In this document: piece after piece, positions 13,423 through 24,399 of the stretch
Layout of the letters: every line of letters begins with the position of its first letter
Numbering within the stretch: position 1 is the stretch's first letter
NCBI GenBank assembly: GCA_951640195.1
Contig: OX621163.1
Span: forward strand, 496,001 to 560,000
Source of the DNA: Porpolomopsis calyptriformis
Taxonomy: Eukaryota > Basidiomycota > Agaricomycetes > Agaricales > Hygrophoraceae
Length of the DNA: 64,000 nt
Direction of reading: 5' to 3'
Notes under the pieces: generated by a model
What the model was told of the DNA's origin: nothing
Database searches by the model: none
The model's input: the letters and a program-made list of their open reading frames with translations, nothing else
Made by a program: the position numbers and the translations under genes

Positions 13423-16400
13423 ATGGCTCAACATAACAAGAACCCCAAAAAAATTACCGTCTCCCCTGCGTCCACTCGTGCTCGAGCATCCCGAAGGTCT
13501 CGCACTGCCTCATTACCACTGAGGCCAAAAACTACCACAATCCCATCAGCATCCAATCTGCTCAAACACAGCAAGTAGACAACTGATGAGTGGTTTCGGT
13601 CGCCTCACACGAAGACGTGTTATGCAAGTTATGTGAAGAGTGGGAAGGCTTGGCTGAAGGCTTAGGTAGCCAATGGCAGGGTGGATGAGGATGGAATGGC
13701 TCTTGCTGGGGTGCCGACAGAAGGGTCCTCAGGGTTTGCAGACGCGTTTGACAAACTCAGTGTGCAAACCCCCATTGCATTGCGATTACTGATGGCATAC
13801 AAGTGCGACCACCATGGCCGAGGGTTCTCAACTGCGGAAGGGCTTCGTTCGGCTTTCAAACAGTATTTTGAAAGGTAAGCACTCATCTTTTCTTGCTGTG
13901 CACACACTCAATATTGTTCTCAGTGTACTTGGCTGTCAAGGGGAGATTGTTAGATGGCAGTCTAGGGTTGATCACAAGGTTTTACTTCAGGCTCTGGGTG
14001 TAGGGTTTTAAAGGGTTGGAAGACTACTGATTGGGGTGTTAATGAAAGAAACAGACTTATCCTAAGTCTATCTACTGCTAGCTTTATATACTGGGGGCAG
14101 AGTGGCTAATCAGTAACTCTGTCCCAACTGGGGCAGGGGTCTGCCAGGAGCTCGGTGGTTCGAACCTGGCTCAAGCCAAGTGGTGCAAGCCCACTTGGAT
14201 TGACTGTGAGACTATGGATGCAGTCAGCACTCTAGAGGGTCTTCTGGCTGTCTAGGGTCAAACACCCATGAGTTAGTCCATGGAAACGTATGCAGGAGCG
14301 GTAACTGTGGGTGGTGCCACTAGGTAACTGCATGAAATAACCTCGGGACCCTGGGGGAAAAACCCACGCCTGGCTAGGATCACTAACTAGCAGTAGAATA
14401 TTGGGTAGGTCTCTAAGAGACCAACTGGTAACCTGTTCCCAGTTATAAATATATCGGGTACACGTATCAGGACTCCCTCGGTGGCATTGACCCCCTTTGA
14501 AAAGGGAGGGCCTTGGCCCGACAGCCGTGAGGCAAAAACCGCTTAGGGGATGTACTCACTGAGGGTTAATGAGTTGTCGTGGATTGGTCCCTGGTGTGCA
14601 ACCAGGGGCCATTTTCACCGCATCTTAGCACATTTGTTTGCTTGTTGCGGTATATAAATGCTGAATACAAAAAAAAAAAAAAAAAAAAAAAAGCTTTATA
14701 TACTAGCCAAGTATGAGTCATGCTGACTACATGTGAGTCGTAACGACTATGGATGAGTCATGTAGATAAGGAGAGTGATGGTAGACTAAATATAGATATG
14801 GCTTGGTCACCTTCTATTACTAAGCGGAGCTTGGGTGGCTAAGCGGCTATTGATGTAAACTGTCTGATGTAAATGGGAATAGACGAGCAAAGGAAAAAGA
14901 AAAAATATATCTCTGACAGAGATCTGGAAGTACAATTCACACACAGGAGAATGGGATGGGAATCTAGTCTTCGACAGAGACTACCGAATGTATTTTGACT
15001 CCATCAAGAACCATGAAAATCGCATCAGAACATCAAATCAGGCCCTTCCAATGCTTCCAAGTGACTTGAAGATAATCATGATGTACCTAAACAGCACGGA
15101 AGGCCAGGGGCATATGTCGGAAACACGCTGGCTTTATTTCAAGGCATTTGCGACTACAGCCTTTTGCTTGTGGACTCGGTAAGTGGTTTCTATCTAATCT
15201 CCGTATACTCATGTCTTACGAGGACAGGGTTGAATGCTACCAGGAACGATGAGCTAATCAACCTAAGGTTCAAGGATGTACGCATCATGGAGTGGGCTGG
15301 ACTGCCCTACCTCAAATTCAAGTTAGTATTCCGCAAAACCAACAAAGATCCCACCAAAGGTGAGCTGTACTGCTTACATCCACTAAAGTAGTACATCACA
15401 CATGTCTGTTGTTTAGGTCAAATGTATCAGATACCACCGGATCAAGAATGCCCTGAAATTGACTGCTATACACATATGGTTGCGTGGCTTAGCTGTCTCC
15501 AATTTCTCCTGCAACGCCCACTGCAGCCTGACGATGTTATCTTCCCTGCTGTTGCTTCAACCGAGTACCTCAAATTGGGTGAACCAACCACTCAGTCTGG
15601 TTTTGAATCATTGATGGGTGATATAATTGAGCAATCAGGTTTGATGAAGGGCCGGACTGGTAGGTTCACAACTCACTGTTTCCATCGAGGTGGGGCACAG
15701 TATCGCTTCATGTGGGCTAGCCACAGATGGAGCCTCAAAGCTGTCAAATGGTGGGGGGTGGTCATCAAGTGAAAACGTGTGTTCATTTTTTTTTTTGAAT
15801 ATATTATGGCATCTCTCAAGAATTATCAGGTCGGCACTATCATGCGGTATCTGCTTGATGAACTGACCGCATATGAAGAAGGGTTTAGTGATATTATGAT
15901 GGAAAATCGGCGGTCTGACCGACATGAGACATTTATGGGGGTCAAGGATATAGCCTCGGGCATCTCAAGAAATGATCTAACTCTCTTTGAATCTAATCTC
16001 TTGCAACAAGTCTGGAGCCTTCTCAAGCCTGCTCCCAAACAACCTGGTGCGAGAGTGTCTCTTCAGAGCAATCTCACGCAACTGACCTTTCAATAGATAT
16101 TTTACATTCTAGCGATGTCACTCCTCCACCATCGCCTTCCCTGGCTGACCATTTACCCTCACCACCACCCTCGCAGCCTCGTCGGCAACCATCCATCAAT
16201 TCACCCCCAGCACACGCAGCATCATCAGATGCTCAGGAACTTCCTGTTCTTAGCCGCCCCCCCCCTTTGAATTTACCAAGCCGCATCCCAGAGACAAACA
16301 CTATTCACGATGTCATTCGGTATTGGGAGAAGGGAGCTCCCAAACAGGGTTTACTAGTGCCTCTCAAGGACTGGCGCACTACTTTTGAGCCATGGCAATA

Positions 16401-16620
16401 TCGCTCTGAGGCACAAAAGCTAAGTATGATTGAGAAGGTTCACACTGAATTTGCGATAGAATGTGGGGGGGATTTGAATGTGTTCTCGCAGCGATTCCCA
16501 GGCCTGCAAGATCAATACATGAGGCTAGTTCTAGCCATTCGGAAGGCCCGCCTTGCCCATGGTGAAACAAAGACAAGGCGGCGGCTAAAGGCATGGGCAT
16601 GTACTAGCACTAGAAAGTAA
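13423..16620 (+). pseudogene. Crypton-like tyrosine recombinase with GCR1_C-like C-terminus, broken
   Basis: The gene starts at ATG 13423 with a basic N-terminus. A core-binding domain follows (TPIALRLLMAYKCDHHGRG, FSTAEGLRSAFKQYF), then SIKNHENRIRTSNQALPMLP. The catalytic part has the Arg box LNATRNDELINL, HCFHRGGAQYRF (HxxR), KWWG and, after an intron, NVGTIMRYLLDEL with the presumed nucleophilic Tyr. Past a Pro/Ser linker, TIHDVIRYWEKGAP...LKDWRTTFEPW resembles the GCR1_C DNA-binding domain known from fungal Cryptons. Breaks: in-frame TAG codons near 13577 and 13652, a SINE at 14093-14691, and a G-run at about 15752 that shifts the frame inside the KWWG motif. The enzyme is therefore not expected to be made intact. 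Confidence 0.8.
14093..14691 (+). mobile_element. tRNA-type SINE with poly(A) tail and 13-bp TSD
   Basis: The 599-bp insert is flanked by the 13-bp direct repeat AGCTTTATATACT at 14080-14092 and 14692-14704. Its 5' part resembles a Pol III promoter, with an A-box-like CAGAGTGGCTAAT and a B box GGTTCGAACCT near 14160. It ends in an A-run of about 22 nt immediately before the right TSD. No ORF is present. It interrupts the recombinase gene. Copies elsewhere in the genome would be expected. Confidence 0.85.
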
Positions 16621-17059
16621 TCTACATAGACTGATAGAAATATTTAAATGGTTTCAGAAGATGTACAACTTTTACACTTGCCTGGAATGTAAAATATATA
16701 CAGCGCATTGGCTGTTGAATCTTTACACTTCAGACGCTTAAATTTAAGAAATATTATGTGCAGGCTATGCATAGCTATGTAGCATAGTTACTCTAAATTT
16801 AAGCAAATTTAGTCAAATTTACAGTTACCCTAGAGTGAGCTCTAAATCTCCGTACTAACACTATAACCTTCAACCTCATCATGTTGACTCAATGTTTCGA
16901 CAACCCTCCCCATTTTTAATCCTTGGTCCTACACCTCAGTAAGTATTTACTATGATATTTAGACTAACTAACAAATGATCTAGATTGTCCATTGCATTGT
17001 GCATGGATATACCATGCGTTGGATATTCCAGCACCCCCCCACCTCATCACATCGGTCAC

Positions 17060-17386
17060 GACTGGGCTCGAAAGCCCAGTCTTTGATGTTCCACCACCAC
17101 CATCACCATCATATGGACCACCAACTGCCAACAAAAAGCCAAGACCAGGCTCGAAAGCCTGGTCTTTAGCCTCAACCACCACAGCCGCCCTCCCACGTAC
17201 ACCCACAATGACGACAATGACAACAACAACAACAACAACAACAACAATGAGAATGACGATGACGACGACACCAACGACGACAACGAGTACCCCCAACCAT
17301 CACCGCCATCCCACCTACACCCACCACCACTACCACTTATAGCTCCAACAGCCCATGAACAACCAAGACCGGGCTCGAGCCCGATC
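17060..17386 (+). repeat. Three related hairpins (left set)
   Basis: GACTGGGCT-CGAA-AGCCCAGTC (17060-17081), GACCAGGCT-CGAA-AGCCTGGTC (17143-17164) and GACCGGGCT-CGAGCCCGATC (17367-17386). Stems 1 and 2 differ by paired, compensatory changes. Each is followed by TTTGA or TTTAG in a C/A-rich context. Two further members lie at 29058 and 29219, on the other side of the LTR element. Confidence 0.7.
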
Positions 17387-17538
17387 TTTGACCCACCGCC
17401 GCCGCCTTTTCGCCTATACCACACCCGCCATCATCTCACCTACACCCACCACCGCCACCTTCCCACCTACACCACACCCACCACCGCCGCTTTCTCGCCT
17501 ACGCCCACCACCACCATCTCCCTCCTACACCTACCGCC

Positions 17539-17997
17539 ATGGGCTTGAGTGCCTCCACTGTGCAAGAAGAATCCGCCGACATCAGCAATCTCTTCAAAAT
17601 TCTTTCCTTCCTGACCCAGAAAATATCTCGGTTGCGATAATCACTGAGGGCCAAAGAGTGGTTGCACCCACAGTACCCACCAGAGGGTATTCGATCTCAA
17701 CCCGAACACGATTCTCATATATTCATTAAGTTTCGTTCATTGGTCACCCTGATTCGCTCAACAATGAAATTCCGGACAGCTGTATAGAAACTACAGGCAC
17801 TGTCTTTGGTGGAATACCGATCTACTGAACGAAACTCTTCGTTATGGATACACGATTTAATCCGATTCATAAGGCACGAAGATGCGAAAAAAGAAGACGC
17901 GTATCGTGAACGGCTTCAGTCATCGGTCTCGCTTGCTTGTAGTGCGTTCCGACACATGGGATGCCCTGAATCACCAGTGAGTATAAAGAGTTCATGA
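17539..17997 (+). pseudogene. Possible NB-ARC/TPR-protein fragment with two stops
   Basis: One frame runs from ATG 17539 (MGLSASTVQEESADISNLFK) to TGA 17997 with internal TAA (after KISRLR) and TAG (after FRTAV). The last part, KLQALSLVEYRSTERNSSLW followed by IHDLIRFIRHEDAKKE, resembles the winged-helix end of fungal NB-ARC proteins (LSLV...WIHDL). Gain of function is unlikely given the stops. The identification rests on a short motif and is tentative. Confidence 0.35.
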
Positions 17998-18121
17998 CAC
18001 ATTTATGGTCGCTGAATCGGTGGGGTAACGAGTATGGTATGAACCTTGAACTGATCCACACAAATGGGTGGATCACGCCGCCGCCTTCCCACCCACACCC
18101 ACCACCACCACCATTGCGCGT

Positions 18122-19154
18122 TGTCATGATCCCAAACTGATTTGGTATCAAACTTAACCAAAGATCATGCATTCAGCAAGTAGCATCCATAGCTCAAATA
18201 TCCTTTATCTTATCTTATCTTATCTTATCTTAGATAAGATATCACTGTCCCTCACACATTATCTTATCTCAGATAAGATACACCACTATCTTTACTTATG
18301 CTATCTTATCATGGACAATAGCATTCTTCCCCATTATTCTCTGAGTCAGAATGACTCATATCCCATTTTTCTATTGTTCTGTCATCACTCCATTGTTCTC
18401 TGAGTCACTATGACTCATATTAATCTCCTCCATTGTTCTCCTCATTGTCTGACTCATAGTGAGTCACAATTCAAACTCCTCATTGTTCTTTTATCCATTG
18501 TTCTTATTTCCTATTGTTCTCACTGCCCATTGTTCTCAAACATATATAAAGGGCCCCCTTTTCACCAGTGAGGAGTTAAGTTCACTTCCAGTTCACTTTT
18601 ACCCCACTTTATCCCCCCCCTCCCCCACTCTCCCCTTTCCCTTGAACTCACCCCTAGTACTCAGTACCTAGTACTACCTCTTATTGATACTACTTGTCTG
18701 TAGTCAATACATCCAATCTAGTCTAGTCTATTAAGCTTATACCCTGTGTGATTTCGCCTAAGCCTTCTTACGTTAAGAACCAACTTAGGAATCACCCCTT
18801 GACGTATTTCTGTAAGTTGAAGATAGCCACCAAGGACTATCTTATCTTACTTCAGCCCCTGCTTATTCATCACATTCTCTAAGTCTCAGTCCTTATTGGA
18901 GAGAGACCTCACTGTGATACGTATTCTTCTAAGTCAGCCGTTGACTTCATTCTTGCTCTCCCAGTCAATACTATCCATTAGGTTTGGATAGCCTGCTCAT
19001 CTGTACATCCTAGCCAAGGATTACTTAAGCCCCATCAAAGGAGGAAGTGTCCATTACTCAATCAATTCACATCTCCCCCGAACAACTAGGACTTACTTGA
19101 TTAACGTACAACTCCAGTAGTTCTAGAAGTGAAGTATTTATATTTCACCTGATA
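18122..19154 (+). repeat. 5' LTR (1033 bp)
   Basis: It starts TGTCATGATC and ends CACCTGATA, and is matched end to end by 27991-29023. It carries a dense promoter region (18195-18560). Confidence 0.95.
18195..18560 (+). promoter_or_regulatory. LTR promoter: GATA, bZIP and HMG-like site arrays plus TATA
   Basis: 18200-18280: TATCTTATCTTATCTTAG-type tandem GATAAG sites folding into palindromes (AGATAAGATA). 18345-18475: three inverted pairs of TGA(G/C)TCA (Gcn4/AP-1-like), e.g. TGAGTCAGAATGACTCAT. 18380-18540: seven ATTGTTCT motifs, the core recognised by HMG-box proteins (Sox/Mat-HMG type). CATATATAAAGGG at about 18540 is a good TATA box. Site identities are by consensus match only. The same array exists in the 3' LTR at 28064-28430. 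Confidence 0.7.
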
Positions 19155-19159
19155 TAATT

Positions 19160-19177
19160 TGGAGCCCACCGCGAGGG
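19160..19177 (+). promoter_or_regulatory. Primer-binding site candidate
   Basis: TGGAGCCCACCGCGAGGG begins 5 nt after the LTR. TGG is expected as the complement of a tRNA 3' CCA end. The priming tRNA is not identified here. Confidence 0.6.
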
Positions 19178-19267
19178 GTGTGCTTGTGATTGATTGTAAT
19201 CTCACTCCCCAACTTATTCAGACCCCACTCATCAATATAACTCCCAACTTAGTATTCAACACTTACT

Positions 19268-22200
19268 ATGTCTGGACAGTCTCAAGTCCAATCTCAGTTT
19301 ACACGCACCCCAGACATGATGCCCCTTCTGGGACAGAAGTCTGCTCCATCTAAGTTCAGTGGAAGCCATGAACAGATCAAGCGCTTCCTCAGACACTTTA
19401 ATCAGTTATGTAAAGTTTACAATGTACCTGATGTGGAGAAGGGTGAACACCTCATTGACTACTGTTCTAGTAAAGTAGTCCAGTTAATTGAAGCCCTTGA
19501 AAGCTATAGGACCAATGATTGGCCCAAGCTGGAAGCTGATCTCAATAGGTACTATGATGCTGCCTTAAAGGAAACTCGATACATTGTCAAAGACCTCCTC
19601 TCTTTCACTCGTAAGTGGAAGACTAGGCAAATCCATTCATTAACACGTTGGAAGAAGTATGAAAGAAGATTCATCACTATTGCAGGATGGCTACAAGCCA
19701 AGCAGAGAATCTCAGAAGACGAACAAGCTGCTTATTTCTGGAATGGAATTAACAAGACTCTCAGACAGGTGATTGAAGCCAGACTTATTAATGCTTCTGG
19801 AACCACCCCTCTGGATGTTACTTCCCCATTCCCTATGAAGAAAGTAATCAAAGTAGCTGAAGTGTTATTTGAACGTAATCGGTTTGATATCAACCTAGCT
19901 GACTCTGACTCAGATATTCCTGGAAGGGATGATGAAACAGAGTCAGACACATCTAGTGATAACTCTTCATCATCTGACGAAGAAAGTGAAGTCGAAAGGA
20001 GACCTAGAAGGAAGAAGAAGAATAATGGTAAGAAGTCCCATAAGAGCAGATGGGATTCTGATGATGAAGATCTCAAGAAACCCTTGAAGAAGACCAGTCA
20101 GAAGAAAGAAGATCACAAGGGTAAGAAGGCATCTAGCAAGTCTACTACTCCAGTCCAAGATGAAGTAGAATCTCTTGTCAAAGAGATGGGAAAACTCTCC
20201 CTAGATGATTTACGCTATGGACTTGCCTACTATAAAGCCCTCAAACTTGATCCTGATATTGCTAGGTGTATCAAACCACCTACTCTTCGAGTATCTTCAC
20301 CAAGATCTTCTATGCTTCCCTCTTCAAACACATTCCCTATATCCAATACTAGTCCTAGGAGTACTGGAGACACAATCACCTGTTATGGTTGTGGAAGTAA
20401 AGGACATGGAATGTCTAGTTGTCCCAAGATTGATGAACTCATTGCTTCAGGCACACTTATACGTGATGCAAATAGGAAGCTAGTATTCAAGAATGGTGCT
20501 TTTATTCGTCGACTCCCTGAAGAGACCTTTATCCAAGCTGTAGCAAGACTCACTCAAGACAAGACTAAACCCATCCAGACTCATTTCCTTACTCTGCAAA
20601 GTGATTGCTCAGATTACTACCTGTCAGAACCTGAGTTTGACAAAGATGATTCAGGTGTATATGTAATCCCAGCCACTGAGTATGAGCCAGAAGTCCAGGA
20701 TGAGGATGTACAAGTCATGGTAGCAGACAGAGTCCCTCACAAGATTACTACAGCTAGGAAGGAAGTATTTGATGGAGTCTATCCCCCTATGAAGTCCAGA
20801 ACTAAAGGGAAAGAAAGCACAGCTGCTACCCAAGGTTCTCACCCATTCCCAAGCACTACACCTAAAGCTGCCCCCTTACAATTCCAAACTCATCTCCCAG
20901 ATGAGGTACTGAAGCCTCATCACAACAAAGACTTTATTAAGGCACTGCCTACACCTGTTGATGCTAGAGTTAAACGAATTCCTCCCACAGAAATTAATAA
21001 AGATATTGACATGAAGGATATAACTAGAAAATCCAGAGCTAAACAGACTGCACCCCTACCCCAAGATACCACAGAATTAGCACCCCAAGTCTCTACTAAA
21101 TCTCCAGTACGTCAATCAGAAATATCCTCTACAATTGGTGACAACCAGGTAGTTAATCAGATTCTTAATACATCAGTTACCCTGAAAGTCAGAGAAGTCC
21201 TGGGATCATCCAAGGAAATATCTGATAAACTCTCAGAAATGATCAAAAGGAAGAATGTGAAGACTGCTGTTTTAGCTACTTCCTTTCTCACTAGAGACAG
21301 AGAGGAACTGATCAAGCTCCAGGTTGAATGTGATAAGCGCCCTGTATCTGCTATCATTGACACAGGTTCCCAATTGAATGTGGTTAGTAAGGATGCATGG
21401 AAATTAATCCTTCAGAGACCGAGGGACCCAACTAAGACGTTAGTTATGAATGATGCTAATGGAGGTGTAGGAACCCTTGCTGGATTGGTATCTAATGTCC
21501 CATTAACCTGTGGAGGTATTACTACCTATGCCAATCTCTTTATTGGGGAGTCAGTCCCCTTTGATTTATTACTTGGACGCCCATGGCTACGTGATAATCT
21601 AGTTACCATTGATGAAAGAACAGAGGGAACTTACCTCTTGTTCAAGCACCCAAAGAATCCAGAGGCCAAATATGAGATATTTGTAGCCCCTCAGGTTCCC
21701 TCCTTAGGGTACCACATTAATCCAAGCCCACTTGTTAGGCCTGAGGTAGCAGTATGTGCTGCACTTACCAATACGGCCACTGGAAGTAGTTCAAGCCCAG
21801 CCGTCGATGGGCCTGCGAGTTCTAAGCTCCGCTCGAACTTACTTCCAAAAGCGTCGGTACCGACCGTAACCTCGGGACCGACAGAGAACAATAAGAATTC
21901 GAGCTCAGACGTGATATATCCTATTATGAGTATTACAAATCCTCCGAAAAACGGACTCCGAGATGGAGGTTTATTGTTTTTTAGCGCATATCTGACTGAA
22001 TTAGTTACTAACAATGGGAATTCTATTTTTAAAGACGCCACCATTGTTCCCAATAAGCATATAAGTCCAAAATTTATTCCAAAGAGGCAATCGTTACCGC
22101 TAAAAACGATGCCTCATGCCCAGACTACGTCCCAAAGCGCTCCCTACGTCCATGTGACCCCTTTTTTACCGCCCCCCTTTTCCCCCAACATTCTCCCGCT

Positions 22201-24328
22201 CCCGGTGCACGTCGACTGGGGACCCCTCCCTCATGAGGGCCCCGATATGTTCAGTCTGATGACGCGAGCCATCGCTGAGCGGATAGTCCACCCCACGGCT
22301 CCCTCCGCTACCTTCATGGTCGTGTCCCCTTACGCCCAACGGTTCCCTCCACAATTGGACGAGCGTGGGATCCCGTTCGAACACGGGATCCTCCTCAACG
22401 CTACTCTCGCGGCCATCACTTCCGACAATCCCTACGCCCCCCCCTCTGTGAGGGTGGGGCAACTGTACTTCAAGTTTTACCCCAACGCGTTGGCAGTCGG
22501 GGAAGTAGCCCCAGCCGCGCCCCCTCCTTCCCCAGGCGCTGGAGGCTCTCGCGTCCCCACCAAGCCATCTCCAGCCTGGAGAAGTGGCCCGGAAGTAATT
22601 TGTGAGTACCCGGAAGAAGTAAATCAAATGGAAACTGACGTACCTCCAGTGACGCGGTGCGTCGACGCTTTCCATCCCCCCACTCGCGACCCGCGAACGG
22701 ACCCACCCGGGTCCAGTCGCTACGTCCCGGCCCCCTCGTCCGTCGACCACGACTACGAGGGCGATGACGCCAACACGGAGATGTCATCGCCCATGGAGGT
22801 AGAGCGCGGGTGGGGCGATTACCCGGTCGACGGTCAGGAGCCGCGCGTGCCCCCGTCGCCCCCGCCCATGGTTTTACTCGCTACGTCCACACGACCCCCC
22901 CCGCCTGTTCGTCACCCTCTCCCGCTCCGACGCCCCCTCAGTGACGCCCAGTCGTCACTCGACGCACAGCGGGCCCGGACCCGCGACTCAGCGTCGCCCC
23001 CGCCCCCACCGCCAACTTCCCCATTCAACGCGGTCGGCCCAGCCCCCGCAACCACAACCGTCCACGTCCCCACCCGATACCCCGCTAACGACACCCCGAC
23101 GTCGTTAGTTCATTCGTATGGGCGCACCTACGTGCGCCCCCGCGCTCAGTCTTTCCCGGAGTGGGACCACGGCGCATATGACTGCCCACCAGCCCCCGCA
23201 CTTCGCTATTCCCCACTCCCCCCCATCGACACATGCGACGAGCGCCCGACCGCTCGTCGCACCCCCTTGTTCCTCCCGTCACCGCCCACTTCCGTGTCCG
23301 ACGACGACGGCGTTTACCGCCCGTCGCGCCCTTCCCTCGATTCCCCCCCATATACCCCGTACTCACCCACTGACGTAATGTACGACAGCAGTGTGTCCCT
23401 GCGCGAGCGCGGGGACCCCTTCGTAAATACGTCGTATGATAGATATCACGAGTATGTAAATGGCGCCGGGCACCATTGGGATGTCCGCACGGAATCAGAT
23501 GCTTCCTCTGATTCTGATATTTCCTCTGAAGATGATGTATCTTTTGTATACCCCTCCAATACATTATCTTCTCTTTACATGTCTGATCTAAGTCACAATC
23601 AAGAGACTGATATCTGTCCTCCCTTCCCTATGAAACCTATGATCTTCAGAGACACCCCCAATACCCTTACTTCCCTTCAATCAACACACTATCCAGAGCA
23701 GACCCTGCTCAACCAGTTGCAGGCAGAACCTGTACTCAGCTCAGCAGAGCCCATCTACATCCTGAATATCACAGCCAAGGGGGAAGGCTTGCCTTCACCC
23801 ACACGCCCCACTATGCAGTCCCTCATTGGGCCTGACCATTTCATTGACAGTGCCAAGGTCCACCTGGCCTTCTTGGCTGGAATCCGCAAGGCCCTTCATA
23901 CATGTATTGGGCATACTGCCACTATCCTCAACACCCCTGCCTGGAAGACTTATGTCCATACCATGCCAGTCAGTAACCCAGCCCACCATTACTTTCTATA
24001 CCACAGCCAACTGTTCCCTCATTGGAGGAAAGAAGACTCATGCACCCCATACCAGATGCCTTGGTGCCCTCATCCTAGTCCATTTGTTTTTCCTGTTGAG
24101 CAGGAGAGAGCTGGGTGTAACCCATTGCTCTCAGAAGAGGAAGCAGAGTTTTTTCTGTATTCAGCTGCTGTATTTCAAGCAGCAAACAGACTACTTCTTG
24201 CTGATGCAATCAATGCAGTTCTTAACATGGAATTTCGTAACCCCTCCCTCATCTCAGATCTGTTTAATGAAGGGTACTTTGGTTCTTACTTTAACACCAG
24301 AGACCTTCAGGTTTATCCTCAGGATTAA
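19268..24328 (+). CDS. Gag-protease polyprotein with long GC-rich extension, 1686 aa
   Basis: The ATG at 19268 starts MSGQSQVQSQFTRTP. About residues 30-210 form a retrotransposon Gag capsid region (KFSGSHEQIKRFLRHF, WPKLEADLNRYY). A Lys/Ser-rich acidic linker follows, then a CCHC zinc knuckle, CYGCGSKGHGMSSCP (about 375-390). An aspartic protease follows with VSAIIDTGSQLNVVS (about 694-710) and FDLLLGRPWLRD. After the protease, where RT would be expected, the frame instead continues 850 codons. Of these, 21780-23460 are strongly GC-rich, Pro/Arg-rich and unlike the AT-rich rest; the final part returns to the earlier composition and contains TPAWKTYVHTMPVSNPAHHY. No catalytic motif is seen in the extension. 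It probably makes virus-like particles; the extension's role is unknown. Confidence 0.85.
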   Translation: MSGQSQVQSQFTRTPDMMPLLGQKSAPSKFSGSHEQIKRFLRHFNQLCKVYNVPDVEKGEHLIDYCSSKVVQLIEALESYRTNDWPKLEADLNRYYDAALKETRYIVKDLLSFTRKWKTRQIHSLTRWKKYERRFITIAGWLQAKQRISEDEQAAYFWNGINKTLRQVIEARLINASGTTPLDVTSPFPMKKVIKVAEVLFERNRFDINLADSDSDIPGRDDETESDTSSDNSSSSDEESEVERRPRRKKKNNGKKSHKSRWDSDDEDLKKPLKKTSQKKEDHKGKKASSKSTTPVQDEVESLVKEMGKLSLDDLRYGLAYYKALKLDPDIARCIKPPTLRVSSPRSSMLPSSNTFPISNTSPRSTGDTITCYGCGSKGHGMSSCPKIDELIASGTLIRDANRKLVFKNGAFIRRLPEETFIQAVARLTQDKTKPIQTHFLTLQSDCSDYYLSEPEFDKDDSGVYVIPATEYEPEVQDEDVQVMVADRVPHKITTARKEVFDGVYPPMKSRTKGKESTAATQGSHPFPSTTPKAAPLQFQTHLPDEVLKPHHNKDFIKALPTPVDARVKRIPPTEINKDIDMKDITRKSRAKQTAPLPQDTTELAPQVSTKSPVRQSEISSTIGDNQVVNQILNTSVTLKVREVLGSSKEISDKLSEMIKRKNVKTAVLATSFLTRDREELIKLQVECDKRPVSAIIDTGSQLNVVSKDAWKLILQRPRDPTKTLVMNDANGGVGTLAGLVSNVPLTCGGITTYANLFIGESVPFDLLLGRPWLRDNLVTIDERTEGTYLLFKHPKNPEAKYEIFVAPQVPSLGYHINPSPLVRPEVAVCAALTNTATGSSSSPAVDGPASSKLRSNLLPKASVPTVTSGPTENNKNSSSDVIYPIMSITNPPKNGLRDGGLLFFSAYLTELVTNNGNSIFKDATIVPNKHISPKFIPKRQSLPLKTMPHAQTTSQSAPYVHVTPFLPPPFSPNILPLPVHVDWGPLPHEGPDMFSLMTRAIAERIVHPTAPSATFMVVSPYAQRFPPQLDERGIPFEHGILLNATLAAITSDNPYAPPSVRVGQLYFKFYPNALAVGEVAPAAPPPSPGAGGSRVPTKPSPAWRSGPEVICEYPEEVNQMETDVPPVTRCVDAFHPPTRDPRTDPPGSSRYVPAPSSVDHDYEGDDANTEMSSPMEVERGWGDYPVDGQEPRVPPSPPPMVLLATSTRPPPPVRHPLPLRRPLSDAQSSLDAQRARTRDSASPPPPPPTSPFNAVGPAPATTTVHVPTRYPANDTPTSLVHSYGRTYVRPRAQSFPEWDHGAYDCPPAPALRYSPLPPIDTCDERPTARRTPLFLPSPPTSVSDDDGVYRPSRPSLDSPPYTPYSPTDVMYDSSVSLRERGDPFVNTSYDRYHEYVNGAGHHWDVRTESDASSDSDISSEDDVSFVYPSNTLSSLYMSDLSHNQETDICPPFPMKPMIFRDTPNTLTSLQSTHYPEQTLLNQLQAEPVLSSAEPIYILNITAKGEGLPSPTRPTMQSLIGPDHFIDSAKVHLAFLAGIRKALHTCIGHTATILNTPAWKTYVHTMPVSNPAHHYFLYHSQLFPHWRKEDSCTPYQMPWCPHPSPFVFPVEQERAGCNPLLSEEEAEFFLYSAAVFQAANRLLLADAINAVLNMEFRNPSLISDLFNEGYFGSYFNTRDLQVYPQD

Positions 24329-24399
24329 ACCTACAGCTAACTCCCTCTCCCATATGCAAAATCCACTTACTTTGTCCCCTGCACTAAGATACCCACCTT

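Larger units (their letters stand above)
16621..18121. other. Island interior: AT-rich stretch, then CCACC-rich hairpin zone
   Basis: 16621-16900 is AT-rich and carries scattered island motifs (TTTACACTT, GTAAAAT, ACAGTT). 16990-17530 is low-complexity (ACCACC, ACAACA and CCTACACCCACC repeats) with three hairpins described separately. 17539-17997 is a decayed coding fragment. Reading frames through the ACC-rich part are open only because the repeat lacks stops. Confidence 0.55.

Noticed and set aside
16990..17530. Thr/Pro-rich 'proteins' across the ACC repeats
   Set aside because: The frames are open on both strands only because the simple repeat lacks stops; no splice or start logic.
18167..18671. 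Two short ORFs in each LTR
   Set aside because: They lie on promoter and leader sequence and are duplicated simply because the LTRs are identical.
22166..23564. Long minus-strand frames opposite the Gag extension
   Set aside because: GC-rich antisense of the coding strand; stops are rare by composition and no motif is present.
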